From: Gavia stellata
Taxonomy: Eukaryota; Chordata; Aves; Gaviiformes; Gaviidae
Assembly (NCBI RefSeq): GCF_030936135.1
Contig: NC_082596.1
Coordinates: 96,084,449 to 96,148,448 of the forward strand
Length of the DNA: 64,000 nt
Direction: 5' to 3'
Shown: positions 1 to 14,200 of the stretch, piece after piece
Layout: each line of letters starts with the position of its first letter
Position numbering within the stretch: the stretch's first letter is position 1
Program-made: the position numbers and the translations under genes
The notes under the pieces: generated by a model
What the model saw: the letters and a program-made list of their open reading frames with translations, nothing else
What the model was told of the DNA's origin: nothing
Database searches by the model: none

Positions 1-203
1 TCCAGGAGAGAGAGAGAGAGTGACCGACGCGGGACGCGGAGCGCGCGCCTCAGGGGGGGTGTGTGTCTGTCGCTGTGCGCCGGGGCGCCCGGCCCCGCCC
101 CCTCCCCCTGCCCTCCCCCTCCTCCGGTAACTGTCGCCTCCAGCTGCCGTTGCTGCCGCAGCCGCGCCCGAGGAAGGAGCCAGAAGCCGGGGCTGGAGCT
201 GAG
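1..203 (+). other. DEK: Probable non-coding first exon of DEK (5'UTR)
   Basis: The first coding exon of DEK begins with only 11 nt of leader after an AG acceptor, so a separate upstream leader exon is needed. The best plus-strand donor in the island is GAG|GTGGGT at 203/204. The 5' boundary is unknown. Open frames across the island look like composition artefacts. Confidence 0.5.
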
Positions 204-780
204 GTGGGTCCTGCCGCCATGGCCATAACGGCGCCCGAGAGCGCGCTCCCGCCTCTCCTCCTCCCACCTCGCCGCGGCCGGGCCGGGCCGGGCTGGACGG
301 GGCGGCCCAGTGAGGCGGGGAGGGGGGTGGCGAGGGGAAAGGAAGCGGAGCAGCTGCGCCGCCGGGCTCCTGCCCCGCCGGGGGGGACGCCGTGTGCCGG
401 GGGCGCTTGTCACCGACCCACCGGCGCGGCGGGGGCCGCCTCCCTCCCAGGCCTCCGCGGGGCGGCGGGCTGTGCTTTCCGCCTGAGGTATTTCCTGGGC
501 GCTCTGTCCTGCCCTACGGCCCGGCGGCGGGAGCGGGGCGGAACGCTCCCGCTGCTTCGGTGAGGGGGATATCGCTCGCCACTGCCCCCGCCGCCCTTCT
601 CCTTGGCCGCCGGCTCCTCCCGGCGCTACCCGTCGTCATCGCTAGTCCCGGCCTCCGGCTCGCAAGTCGGGAAGGGGACAGGTGGTGAGTGCGTGTCAGA
701 AAAGTCCTGGACGAGGGTGGGAGGTGCTGTTGTGCACGAGTGTCCTTCTCGGGGCGGCTTGCGAGGTACCCCCTCCCGGC
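1..780 (+). promoter_or_regulatory. DEK: CpG-island promoter region of DEK
   Basis: The stretch is very rich in G, C and CpG and drops into AT-rich intron after about 900. It sits directly upstream of and over the inferred non-coding first exon of DEK. It begins with a short AG repeat (about 3-21). No TATA box is evident, as is usual for a housekeeping CpG-island promoter. The transcription start cannot be fixed from sequence alone and may lie before the window. Confidence 0.75.
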
Positions 781-2123
781 CGAATACCCCCGACTTAAGC
801 CTTCCTGAGGGTGGATCCCAGTACCCCTTTTCCCTAAGCAGGTCGTCCTCACGGACCTGGTTGCTGAAAAGCTAAGAAGTCTCTTACTTTCCTATTCCCC
901 TTCTGCTCCCATTGAAAGGGGAAGGAAAGACAACATGTAGTACTTTGCTTGGTTTTCCACTTGTGCCGGCAAGTAAAATTTAGAGAGTAATATCGTGAAA
1001 AAGTCGGATTACTTTTCCATGTCAAATGAAATACTGGTGGTAATACCCTGAAAGAGTTTTTTATTTTTTTCCCAGCGATTTAGTGAAGAGTAGTAAACTT
1101 TTTTCCCCCTGACTATTGGTAATATAACTCATGTTTTCTGTTACTTGCAGTGCTGCTGTTCTCTGCCATCTGCTAATATTGCATATAAGCAGTTGATTTC
1201 ATTGTTGTTTATTGAGTCTGACCTCTTGCAAATAATATTGACTTTAATATCGGAAAAAGAAAATGGTTAATCATGTGGTATTTTTTCCACAAGGGCTTAT
1301 ACACCTGGTGCAGTATTTTGTACCAGATCTGTAAACAGTGAAAGATTTTGAAAGCTAGAATTTTTCTAAAATTAACAGATATGGTTATCTTCCTTTGTTA
1401 GATAGATGTTCTCTGTCAGTAGGGAAGTGAGATATTTTAATTTTAAAGTTAACGTTTAAGCCACTTCAAATGCTAAGACGACTCCTCTTAAATATGCTAA
1501 GTATGAAGCATTTATTCTTTTTTGTTGTAGATCTGCAGATTAAAAACAAAAAGCGTTTTCAAGCCCTAAGATGTCACAGCTATTTGAATTCTGAAAGCAG
1601 TGTTAATTTTTTCCGAATTGCTCATAACTTTTTTATTTTTTATTTTTCTCTTCCCATTTCCCATGTAAATATGTAGCTTGTTTAACTTATTAGGAAACTT
1701 GTATGTTCACCGTGATCGGAAATAACTATTCAGTTTATAATATGGTGCACTAAAATTGTCATACCTTAAAACATTACAGTTCTTAATAGATAACAGCATC
1801 AGTTGCTTTGAGTGGGTGTTTCTGAGTGCTTCACAAAGCAAGCTTGAAGACTTGTGTGTGGAAAGAACTGATAACCTTTTAAACTGTTCTTAACCAGGCT
1901 AGTTGCAGAATGGATGGCAACTCCTCCTGAAAAATTTTATATATTGTGTGTATGCAGAATACTTTAGTGTCTTAAAGAATGTGAACAATCACAATACGAG
2001 CAGTAGCACATTACTTTTGCAGTACAAGAAGATTTTTTTTAAAAAGCAAGATTGCTGTATTTTTCATGTATAATGCTGTATTGATGATGGTTTCCCTGAC
2101 TGCTTTTTACAGAACCATACACC

Positions 2124-2253
2124 ATGTCTTCTGTTGTTTCATCAAAAGAAGATACAATGTCATCTGAAAAAGCAGATGAGAAACAACCTGAAACTGAAAA
2201 CAAAGCTGAGGAAAGTGATGAAGATGAAGAAGAGGAGGAGGAGGAAGAAAAGG
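2124..2253 (+). CDS. DEK: DEK coding exon 1 (start codon, acidic N-terminus)
   Basis: The exon itself starts at 2113 after TTTTACAG and ends before GTACGG. It encodes residues 1-43 plus one base, finishing in a GAA/GAG-rich acidic run. The lineage-variable N-terminus is typical of DEK orthologues. Confidence 0.93.
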
Positions 2254-5200
2254 GTACGGGATTTTCCATTGGATAAGTTGTCCTTTAAAAAATGCCAAGC
2301 TTACTGAATGCAGTCTCCTGTGATCTCAGCTAATTGTACAATTATTGTTTAGGAGATTCCATGGTACGTCTATCTCACGGGTCATAAATTGCTTCCCAGT
2401 AGACTATAACAGGTAGCACTAGAAACAGCGGTACTGATGTTCTTCAGGAAAGACTGAAGGAATTGCCAGCATCCTGGATTCCTACACTAGGGGGTTTTTT
2501 TGTTGTTGTATAAGCTACTAGATGATTATAAGGGGCAGTGTCCTTTACCAAACTATTTGTATAAAAATGCATATCTAAAAAAGAACCCTTTTTTCCCAGT
2601 AACGCTCTGAAGTGATCCATGTTTTCAAAAGAGAGAAACTTGAAAAATCTGTGCAGTAGCTTTGGAAACAATACACATGTCTTTGCTTAACTGCTGTGAA
2701 TTAATTTAGTGGGTAACAAAATTTAATTATATCGGAGGGGGATATTCCATTTGATTAATTTTGTCAATAAAAAACATGGGGATACAGGATGAGCAAGCAA
2801 GGCAGGTTTTGTGTTGTGGCATGTAATTGAAGAGGGTAGTCAAGGAATAAAAGATTTGATGAAGGCATTACTATGCAAAAATGTTAATTTCCATCATGAA
2901 ATCTCTAGGCACCTGTTTTGCAAATGAATGCATCCATGGAAATAGAGCTACAGTATGGCACAGTGAAAACCAAGTCACTGATGGTCTTGGATTCTTAAAA
3001 GAGCTGAAGCTTGTCTTTAGGAAAGGTAGTAGAAAGAAAAGAGATTATGCTGTTTGTGAAACTAGAGTAATTGGAACTAGATTTTTAGAAACAACTGTTT
3101 CTTGTGTACACACAAGTATGTTTTGCTCTGTTTTCATCAGATGCATATCCAGTTTTGATTATGTTCATACAGATTTTGAAGCTGTTTTCAGATGTTAAAG
3201 CCAGGATAGTCCATCTGTTTAGTGTTAAGGATAGTTTGATTTGAAGTCAAGTATTTTAGTATTAAATGTTTAGGTGAAGCTTTGGGGTTTTCTCCTGACA
3301 TGGTATCATTAAAGTAGTGTTGTGCAACATATACATAAACCAATCTAAAAGTATTCGTTACTAAGCAATACCAGAATTACTGGGAATAGTATTCTTTTAG
3401 TATTTGTGACACTTGTATTGTGCCCTGCGGTGAAGTGAGTGCACTTCGTAGCCCTGTGAGGTGTTGTACAGTCCTGCTATGCTTGTACTTCTGCCTCTCC
3501 TGATATGTGTGGACCCTCCAGTCCAGCAGTGGGAAGAGAAAGTGTCTCCAGCCATGCTGGACTCTCCTTTTGCCCATCTGGTGGTAGCATTCTCCTCAAG
3601 AGAGCTAAAGTGGAGCTGTGCATGTAGGGGGCTGGGGCATCCCAGAAGGACACAATGCAAACAATGTCAGTTCTGTACCTCAGAAAGGCAGCGAAGGGAG
3701 AGAAGAATGGGTTTCTGAAAATGCGTAGTGCTGCAGTTTCCACTGTGGGATGAAGTTCCCTTTGGAAATGCCCAGTCTTGTCTTCAAGGTTAAGTTGGAT
3801 GCAGGATTGTGGTTAAGAGCTAGAGACTCTAGTATACAGCTCCATAGAATCAGATTGACCTATTAGCCAAAGGTTTGAAAGTGACCTAGTACCTGGTTGT
3901 ATCATTATCCATTTTTGGTTTGCCATTTCAAAGATTCAGTGCTGTATTGCCTGTCACTACAGTTGAATCTGTTAATGTAATTAAAAGTATTGTGTTTAAG
4001 GAAGTTGTCTTTTGCAGAAAAGAGTCTCATTGTTGAAGGAAAAAGGGAGAAAAAGAAGGTAGACCGACTGACCATGCAAGTGTCCTCGTTGCAAAAGGAA
4101 CCTTTTACAATTACACCAGGTAAACTTGTCCTCTCACATAAGAATTATGAGTGCTGGGAATGATAATGAAACCTCTTAAATGATCAGATGATCAATTTGT
4201 TGTAGAGGAGACCTAACTTAAGAGTCATGATCCATTTTAAAAACAGTAAGGCTATTATAATTGTATGAAAACCCTCTTTTATTCTGTAGCATCAATTTAA
4301 ACCATAAAAGTTACATAATGTTTAAACTTACCTGGAAGAGGATATTCAGTACCTAGCCACCACTAACAAAGGCAGAAGCAGGTAGAATAAAAAGAAATGC
4401 CAAGTCCTTGTAGCCTGGTCTAGGTAGTATCAAGTAAGGAAGATAAAGAGAGTGTTAGGATGCCTAATTGATGGGAAAAGGCCTACTTAATGTTTGGCCT
4501 ATTCTAATGTCTGATGCTATTCTGAAATAACTTCTTTGCTTTTTTAAAAAACAGTAGATATTTGAAGTTATAAACGCATAGGTAATTATGCAATTCATCA
4601 CATTCATATTTGATTTTAACTGTTTCAGGAAAAGGACAAAAACTCTGTGAAATTGAAAGGATACAGTTCTTTCTGAGTAAAAAGAAGACAGATGAACTTA
4701 GGAACCTGCACAAACTCCTCTACAACAGGCCAGGCACTGTAAGAATTTAAAATCAATCTTGGTATCTGTTAGTTCTCATGCATAATGACAATGTGTGTAG
4801 TACAGGGTTTTTTTTTACGTTTGCACATATGGATCTATCTCTTAAGTGTCATTTATTACAAACTACTTAGAAAATGAATATTGCAGGACCAGTTGAGCAA
4901 TCCTATAAATTTTCTAACTCCTGTAAACTACTGTCCCTATAAAAATCCCATGGAAAGGTGTACTGAATTGTAAGTCTACTTGAATATAGATTATTTTAAT
5001 TTTTTTAATGGGGGGAGGGGTGGTTTGCCTTATGAGCATGAGTTGGAAATTATGGTTCACATGCTAAAAGCTGCTGACATGCGGATTACAGTCAAAATAC
5101 CATGTAGTTATTTTGTTCAACATAGCTTTTTCTTAGAACTTCTATTTCTTTTATGTTTGAAAACCTGTTAGTGGGTTTTAATACATTGCTACTTACCTAG

Positions 5201-8200
5201 TCATTTTCTCCTTTGGTTTGCACAAAGCAGTAGAAAGTAAAACTATATTACATGTAAAATCTTATAGTGATTAGTTAAAAACTGATACGCTCGCTTTTGT
5301 ATTTAAGGATGAAACTTAAAGAAAATAGAAAAATAAATTTTTATTGGAGCCCTTTATGTATTAGTGACTATGCCTTAAATTTCAGAGTAGCTATGACTCA
5401 TTTTCCTTGCTAATAGAGATAAAATGGATGTAGAGAAATTAAGGCAGATTAAATTTTGCTATTTCAATACACTTACAATATTTATAGGAATTTGTTTTTA
5501 ATCTCTTTGTATTTTGGAAACCTGAACAGCTAGCACAGAAACTAGGAACTGAATAGCACTAGTACAGATGCATACTGGTTGTAATATCTCAGACTACTGT
5601 TGCAAATCCAGTGATTGTTTAAATGGCAAAGAAAGGTATGTTTCTTCAAGTATTCAGAAAAAGAACAGTATATATTCTTTAAAACCTACTTCTGTGAGCT
5701 ATCCTATTTATTCAGTGTGGCAATAAACCAGACTAGAGAATTTTTGACTCGGTGCATACAGAGTTTTGCAGACTTTTGGATTGTCCTGCAGTAGAATTTA
5801 ATTGTTTGATAGGAAAGGTACAATGACAGAACCATGTAACTTTCTGATTTAACTAGCTTTACTGTGGAAGTCATCAAACTGCGTCCGTTTACCCTCCATG
5901 AAACCAGTAACACTTTTCTACCATGGAGTGGTAGGTACTGGATGCCATTCATTACCTCAGAGTCTGTCTTTCCCACTTTAGATTGCAGATCTGAGACATA
6001 ACTGATTTAAGAGACTGTATTGTTTATTGATTATGCAACATACAACTAAGAAACTAACTGACTGATGCTGTTAGTATTGATTATTAAATAATCTAATCAA
6101 CTAATAAACACATTCACCATTTCATAATTATGTGCAAGCGATACAACTGTAAATTGATATTTAACACTTCTAAGTCATACTAATTAGACACAACTGCTAT
6201 TGAAATACAGCTCTTGCTCTTACCTCCCACATCACTTATTTGGCTGCGATTCCACCCCCCTTTGCTCTGCTCTCCAACATTCAGTCTTTTGAACATAGAC
6301 TTGTTGGAGAGTTCAGCTGGATTGCTGCAGCGTCCCAGTGGTTTAAGTTCAAAGATATGAGCATATATTTATTTGCTTCAAAATACATTCAGTTTGGAAA
6401 TACATCAGTATGGTTTCATCCAAAACTGTATTTAATCAGAATTGTTGGGAGCTCAGAATGCTGTTTAATATAATGAAGGTCAGATGTTGTCTTGTGTGCA
6501 CATTCTGTCTGTGCTTTGGATCATAATTAACGTTTTAATAAAAACGTACCAATACCATCTGCAAATTTTCTTTAGGTGCTGGACAAAGATAATTACCTTT
6601 GGAAAAGGAGCTTAGCTTTGGTAAAATTATAAACTAATGGAGAAACACCAGGAACAAAATTTGTAGAACTATTGAAAGTGAGTTCAAATTATTCTTGATA
6701 GTGTTGTAAAGATCTCAGAAGAATAAAAGATTTGGGAATGTTTTTTAACTTGTTTTTTGGTAAAAGGAGATGGAGTGACAACAAAGAACTTAAATATATT
6801 TGGGATCTTGATGGGAGCAATTTTCCCCTTGTAAGGGCTGTCGCAATGAAAGTTCAACCCTGTTCAGACTGCAGGTGTAATGGTAGAAGTTTGTAAATTG
6901 GGTGGTATGTAAATGCAAATACTGGTCATGCTAAAGAAAAGGTTCAAAAGTACAATCATAGTCCTTATGTAAGACTTTAGAAAAGCAAATAAAGCAAATC
7001 TGCTTTAGCAGATTTTATAGTAAAAATAAAATGCACTATTCTATAACAAATCACATGGTACAAAGCATGTAACAGGCTTCATATGATCATAGTTGTGCAA
7101 ACCTGCAAATAACCATGCAGTACATTCTAAACAAGCTTGAAATGGCTGATGATTTTACCTGGTAATTTATTAAAAAGAATTAGAAGTACCAAGATCAGAA
7201 GAACTTAATTGTTTTAGCTTGGCTGTCATGAGATAAATAAAGGCATAATCCGTGTAGGTTATAACTTAAAGGATATGACTTTTTGTCAACAGAAGGCTAA
7301 CTGCTAGAATAAATTTTTCTTGTATGAAAAGTTAACAAATGTAATTGAATTAAATCTTTTAAACTGCTTGCAATGGAAAGTAATCTGTGTGTTCTGTTCT
7401 AGGTTGCGTCCCTAAAGAAGAACGTGGGTCAGTTCAGTGGGTTCCCATTTGAAAAAGGAAGTGACCAATACAAAAAGAAGGAAGAAATGTTAAAAAAGTA
7501 ATGATCTCTATTGCTACTTAACATAGCTTGAGTCATGCTATGCACTCCTTTTTATTTTCAAAATTTTACTTCAGATTAAATCTAAACTTTAAACTGGGTG
7601 GCTGTTTCCTAGAGCTCTGTGATCTGTTTCTGAGCTCATTTTGATCAGACAAACTGATCTTTTAAGACAACTTGAAATGTATTAAAAAGGAGTTAAATTG
7701 TGAACATTTTTATTCACAGTTCCTAGAGTCCTGGCTTTAACTATTGCATGCTAACCAACAGATTCTTCTGCCAAGTGAGAGGAAAACTTTATTTCCCCAG
7801 GGCAAGCATAGTGTTGTGAATACATTGTGCTCTAGTCATGGTGCAAACTTGCATATTCCTATGCCTCAAAACCTTCCTCCTTCAAAATCAAAGACATTTC
7901 TGCTTATTGTATATCAAACATACAGTCTTATTCTAGAATTGCTGTAGCAACTAGTCTAAAATATTTTTCCTTTTTTTTTTTTTTTCTTTTTTACTGTCTC
8001 CCCACATAAGCTGTTTCTCTATTAACAGGAGAAGCTGCTGCAGCTTGGTTTTGGCTGGACTGAAAGTGTTTAAAGATGCCCTTGCATATTTGTGCAGCTA
8101 GTTGTAACAAATGAAAAAGCTAATAACTTATACACAATTGAGTCTACATTGTTTTTTTTTAGTGTCAGTTTGTTGATAATGGGAAGGCTTCCAGAATTTG

Positions 8201-11200
8201 GAATTTGCAAATCTTCCTTCCTCAGATATGCAGTTTTCTAGGAATAGGGTTTGTCAAATACATGTGAATCTACAAGACAAACTCTGTCTCAGGATGGGAG
8301 TTTTGACCGTTTCCCACAGGTTTAATTGGATAATGTTTTCCCTTATCTGCAAACGGTCACAGAATAAGTATTTTTGCACTTTTTTTTCATATTTTCCATA
8401 TGAAAGAGCTGGTAGTTAAATTTTGTTACCCTTCAGTCTTCAAATATTCTGAAAAATGGTTGCATTGTCACTCTTGTATCAAGGTACTGAGCCCTGTGTG
8501 CTTGTTTTACTGTGGTGAGTTCTGCTGCTCTTCATAGCTATGTATGAAACACTCCGGATTAGATTATTAATTCATTCTGACTATGTGGTTGATTTCTGCC
8601 CACACTGTACACTTGCATGTCGTCATGTTTTAACAGCATTGAACAAGATGAACAAAGAACAAAATATATTTTGCAGAATCTTACTATTTAGGTTATAAAC
8701 TGAAAAGATTGAGGGTTGACATTGCTGTGGGCATTAGAGTTCTTGGATTTTGAAAGTCAAAACTACTTGCTGTGGAAGTTCCTGACTCAAAACTTGTTGT
8801 GCACTTGTTTATTCCACACTTGAACTGCATTTTAATACTTAGCACACTATGTTTGCTGTTGCCTGCAGATGTACCGTCAAAGCATTAAAAATGTGAAAGG
8901 ATTTGGGAGACAATCTTTATTCTTTGTATATTATTTCTAAACAAAGTTAAAATACAAGGACAAATGCCATGTGTAACACAAGTCATAAGGAATTTTAGTT
9001 AAAGCAGCAATAGAACCATAAAATCCTAAATTCAGCGTACAAGGTCTTGAAAGTTTGAAACAGAAACTTCGATGCTATGCAGTTTTTAAATCTGTTAACA
9101 AGTTAAGTGGTTTTTACTCTATAGTATTATTGTCTCTTAAAATGTAAGAGACTGACTTTTGATTCTGCAGGAATACCTTACAAGTATTCAGTGTATCCCC
9201 AAAAGCTAAACAAGAAGGGTCTCCGCATGTTAACATTGCACAAATTTTTTTTACAACCTTGTCTAGAAGAATGATGGAAAGATTTGACTTCATCGTTGGA
9301 AGGATGGTGGATGAACTATACTTTGAGGCAGGGACTCTCACCAAACCAGTTAAGATTCTCTGTTCCCATGCCTTAAAAATGGGACAACAAAGTTGTTCTG
9401 CCCCCTTAAAAAAATCTGTGGGTTTAAAGGCACAGTTTGAAATTAAATGCTACTTCAGAGAAGTTGCAGGCCACCATGAAATAGTTGCACTGACTTTTTA
9501 AATAAACAATGAAAAATAAGTTCCCTTTGACTTTGATTACTAGAAATAGTTACTAAACGTGAAAAATGGTCAGACAATGAAAACCACTTTTCAGGCACCA
9601 TTGTACAAAATGAGTGAAGAGGAAAGCATAAGCATTTGAAGGGAGGTAACAGGTAGAATAACTAGGGTTTGGTTTTTGGTTTGTGGGTTTTTTTTTTTAA
9701 ATCTCACTAAGCTTGCATTCTGATGTCATACCCTCACAGGATTTGATTCTTTCTTCCCACTTTTTTCAATATCATTGGAACAAATGATGAAGTGGGACAA
9801 CTAGTTCAAGATCCTGTTGGAGTAAAGGGGGTGGGTGTCAGAGTTTCTCTTAACCTTCTATCTTCATCAGAGGTACTTCTGTAAAGGGGTAAGGAACCAG
9901 AGAAAATAAAAGGAGACCCCCTGCCCCTTTAGATTTCAAGTCTTGTACCCCCTGGATTTATTTTCCAAGATTGGATCTTTCCAGTGTGGTAGATTAGGAG
10001 AGATTCTGGGGAAGAGTTTTTTTACTAAGATTTTGTAACTTTTTTTTATATATCCTACTTTACACACATGCAGATTTGGGCATTTTGTTTTCTTTTACTT
10101 TATGTAATATGGTGGTGGTTCTTTGCTTAACTATAGATAAGACTGGAAACGTAGTTAAGTGTATATATTCATGTCTATTGTTAGGTTGCAGACACAAACC
10201 AGATAGCGGCTTCTAGCAGTCAAATGTTGATCGATCCTTTAGGATGTGATACTGAATTATTTTTTTTTCCCCTCTCCAGATTTAGAAATGCAATGTTGAA
10301 AAGTATCTGTGAAGTTCTCGACTTGGAAAGATCAGGAGTTAATAGTGAGCTGGTAACCAGGATCTTAAACTTCTTAATGCACCCAAAATCTTCAGGCAAG
10401 GTGAGATGCAGGTTGTTATGTTTGCTTTTATAGCTCTGTTCTGATGAAAAATGCAACTGTCTCTATTCCTTATTATTTGCTTGTTACCAGTGGTGATACT
10501 GTTCTAACTTCCTGAAGTAGTGATGGCTTCTTGAAAGAGAGTAGCTCTTCTCCTGCAGGCATCCATAACAGGGTGAAGACTTTAGATAGAAACTACGCTT
10601 ACATGCAAGTGCACCTGTTACACACTGTTAGTGCCCAAAAGCATATGTGGCCAACACATGAAGCTAATCAGAGATATCCATACCCAGATACCATAAGTAG
10701 CTTCTGCTTTGTGGGTGAATGGAGGGGAATAGGCATAATATGTGAGCAGGAAAGAAAAAGGAAAAAAATGGTGTCAGAGCAAGGAAATAAAACATGAAAG
10801 GACAGGAAAATAAGCTGTCAGATGTTACCTGGGTATGCTACAAGTTGACAAGTGTATGTGACCACATTTGGTCATCACAAAATGGAATTTGTTGCAAGGC
10901 TAGGAAAACTTGCTTTAGCTAGTATATGCTAGTGCACTAGATTCAGCTGCCAAGACTACTAAACTCTATTATTAATCTTATTGGACTTTCAGTTTTTAAT
11001 CTAAAAGCAATACTTAAATAATTAGACTGTTGCTCAGGAAATTAAATTTATTCTCAGCAAACACTGGTAAGTGATGTGAACAAGGAGTCTGCATGTTGCC
11101 TTAGGGACACTGGTACTGAGTGGCAACAAAATGCAGTTTTGCATAAGACATGACAGAATTCCTGCCTTTGTCTCCTGAAGAGTTGTCAGCTAATTTGATA

Positions 11201-14200
11201 TCGGAAGAAAAAGCTTGCTTTTATGGGTTGGGGGGCATAGGTAGGTAAAAAGTTTGTTCTAGGTTGTTCTTTCTTGCTTCCCTTCTCTAACCCCCAACCT
11301 TTGAAGATGTGTTTGGTTAGAGGAGTGGAAGGGGTGCTTAGCTTAGAACTGAAATTGTATTTTACTCAGCTGCCATCTCTGTAATTAATTTCTGCTTACC
11401 ACAAAATGTTACGGCTTAAGTGTAGTACATAAAATAGTCCTGGGTTTTGTTATCAAGACTTAAAGACCTCTATATTTGTTTACTGTTCTTTCATGTGATT
11501 TGAAGGAATTTATGTTTTTAAAATTCACTTTTGTATTCCTACTTGGATAACGCACATCCCTGTCTCTCAGCCGTTGCCAAAGTCCAAAAAAACACCAAGC
11601 AAAGGTGGCAAAAAAGAACGCAGTAGCACTGGAACAACAAGAAAAGCAAAACGCACCAAGTGCCCGGAGATCTTGTCAGATGAATCCAGTAGTGAAGAAG
11701 ATGAAAAGAAGGAAAAGGATGACTCGTCAGAAGAAAAGGAAAGTGAGGATGAGGTAATGAGGTTTTTTGTTTGTTTTTCGACATAGGGCTAGAAACATTT
11801 GTTTGCAATTTGTCATTATGCAGTTGTGATCGACTGGTAATTCTTGGAACATGCAGAGTTGGGGAGTAAGTGATGTTTAACTGAATGAATGCTTTGAAAG
11901 AAAAGCAAACATTTGCAATTTATAAGAAATTTTCATAATTTCTTAGTGTATTAAAGTTAGAGAATCAATAAGATAACAGGCGAAGGTTCTGATACTTGGA
12001 TGTATATATGCACCTTATAAAACCATTTGCTATATGTCATTTTGGTGCAGCCAGGATTTCAAACATAATTGACTGCATTTCTTGTACCATCTTGTGATGA
12101 TGTCATTAATATAGTTTCATAAAAATTCCCAATATCTATCCATCTATCTTTTTTTCTGTGTAGGGTTTGATTGGATACCTAGGACTTAACTTTGAATTCA
12201 GCAGAGGTCCCTGACCTACCTGGTTGCATTTGGTTTGGATCTTGGTTCCATATTTCTCCTGGATTTTATGTCCTAATCTCTCTTTTAGGTTCTGTGTCTT
12301 GGATTGCAAAGATAAAGTGATCAGCACAGTAAGCAGCTTTACAAAGGTCCCTGCAATCTCCAAAGTGTTCTCATCTCGCTGTATTTTTCACTTTTCTCTG
12401 TTTTCTTTGAAACTTCTTTTAGCCTTGCATAGTAAGACAGAAATTAGATTAACTTTGTATGTAAATGCAAAATACCTTTCCCTGTGCATTCCCTTTCAGT
12501 CCTGTACTTAGTTACAGAATAGACACAAAACATGGAAGGCCAGTACAACTGTACAGCTGATTTGTGTAAGAAGTGTACACTGATTTGTCCATATGCCTGA
12601 AGCCTGGAAAAAAAGAAACAAAAAGGAGCTACAGACTTCATCTTATCCTATATTTTGATTTAGATGTGACTGCCTCTTTAGCCTTAGTCAGAGCCCTGCA
12701 ACAAACAGCAATTAGTCAGCTGTTGGAGTCCAAGGAAATTCTTTATGTAAGCTATAGAACTTTTGGCCATAATGTAAAACCATTATTTACTTGGGTTGTG
12801 GTCTGTCTATTGCAGTGGAAGTGTGACAGGCTGTTAACTAAATAGTCTGAGCTATAGAAAATAGTAACAAAAATCTTTGTTGATAGACCAGTTTATGTAA
12901 CTTTAACAGTTTATTTTGTCACTGTCATTTTGATAGGTGTTAGTTTTAAATTAAAAAGATGATTCAAGGAAATTCCTCATGCCTCCATAAAACAAACCTA
13001 ATTCTTAATTTGCCTTTTTCTTTCCCCACAAATGGCAAATTGAAAGAGAGCTGAAATACTAAAAGTTAATTTTACATTTGTTCATCTTTTCAGCAATATA
13101 GTCTTCCTACTGTGGGGAGAGGAATATCGCTTTCAGAGGCAGGAGTTGTCTTTCAGAAAATTTTTATTTAAATTTATTTAATTTTTTTTATTTAAAAAAT
13201 GAACAAAACAAAAACTCCAAACAAACAAAAAAAGGCAACAAACAAAAAAACCTCACAGTAAACCCTGTTGATCTAACTGGGTCTTTACTTTCTTTCAGAA
13301 GGTAGGAATTTGGTATGTCTGCCAGGCAGTAGCTGAGTAGGCTGCAGTCTTCGGAAACTGAAGTTGACTTGCATGGAGTAAAAGCTTAATTATTACAAAA
13401 ACACTAGTACGTCAAATTAGTTTGAATATAGGAAATGGTGAAATGGAAAATGTCTGCACCTGTACAGCTTTAAGATTGCAGCATTAAAAAGAAAAAGTTA
13501 GGTGTATGACACCCTGTAACATACTACAGGTGAATGGATGTAGGCAGCATATCTGCTTTGCTGCCCCAGCTCCATTGGAATCTTAGGCATGGAGCGGCTG
13601 CAATAGATTTTCCTCAGAGTTGTGTGTCTCTCTTGATTGCAATTCTCTCTTTAAACAATACAAACAAACAAAAGATCTTACAGTTACCTGGAAGCAAAAG
13701 ATACCTGAAATATTTTGGTGTGCTGGGGCAGCATAATTTTATAAAAAAAAAACTGAAACGGGAGTGCCAGGTTTAACTTCTGGCTTTGCAGCTGCTGATG
13801 GAGTTTTAGCAGGAACTCAGAAGCCGAAAAGTTAGAAACTACAAATGTTTATTTAGAAATGGGGCGATCCTTGAGTGTATTTTCTGAATTTCAACAGTGG
13901 AAGTCTTTATCCTTCATTTAACACTGCAGAGCGAGTGCAACTATAACTGAGCAAGCCAATACAAATATAATCTGGTTTATTAAATACTAGTTCTATGAGT
14001 TGCACCAGGTACTAATGGGAGAAGCAGTTAAGTTTTATGAACTAATCTTAATTGTTTAGATGTGATGGTTTGCTCAGTTGACTACACTGCCATTTTAAAT
14101 ATAAATTAGAACTATGAATTTAGTAACTACTGTTAGTTAATTTGTGTTGTTTCATGATGTTCTTTCTCTGAAGTGTGGTTTATTCCTGGTCAATGTTCCA

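Noticed and set aside
63-563. 166-codon open frame in the DEK CpG island
   Set aside because: Pro/Arg/Ala/Gly-rich translation typical of GC-rich DNA without selection; it crosses the inferred exon 1 donor and has no family resemblance.
2039-2298. Minus-strand Ser-rich frames opposite DEK coding exon 1
   Set aside because: They are the antisense shadow of the GAA/GAG acidic run.
9259-9501. 80-aa open frame in a DEK intron
   Set aside because: No splice signals in register, no recognised family, and DEK is complete without it.
11574-11786. Open frame at DEK coding exon 6 taken as a separate small gene
   Set aside because: Its first ATG-like start is spurious; the frame is the DEK exon extended into the intron past a good donor.
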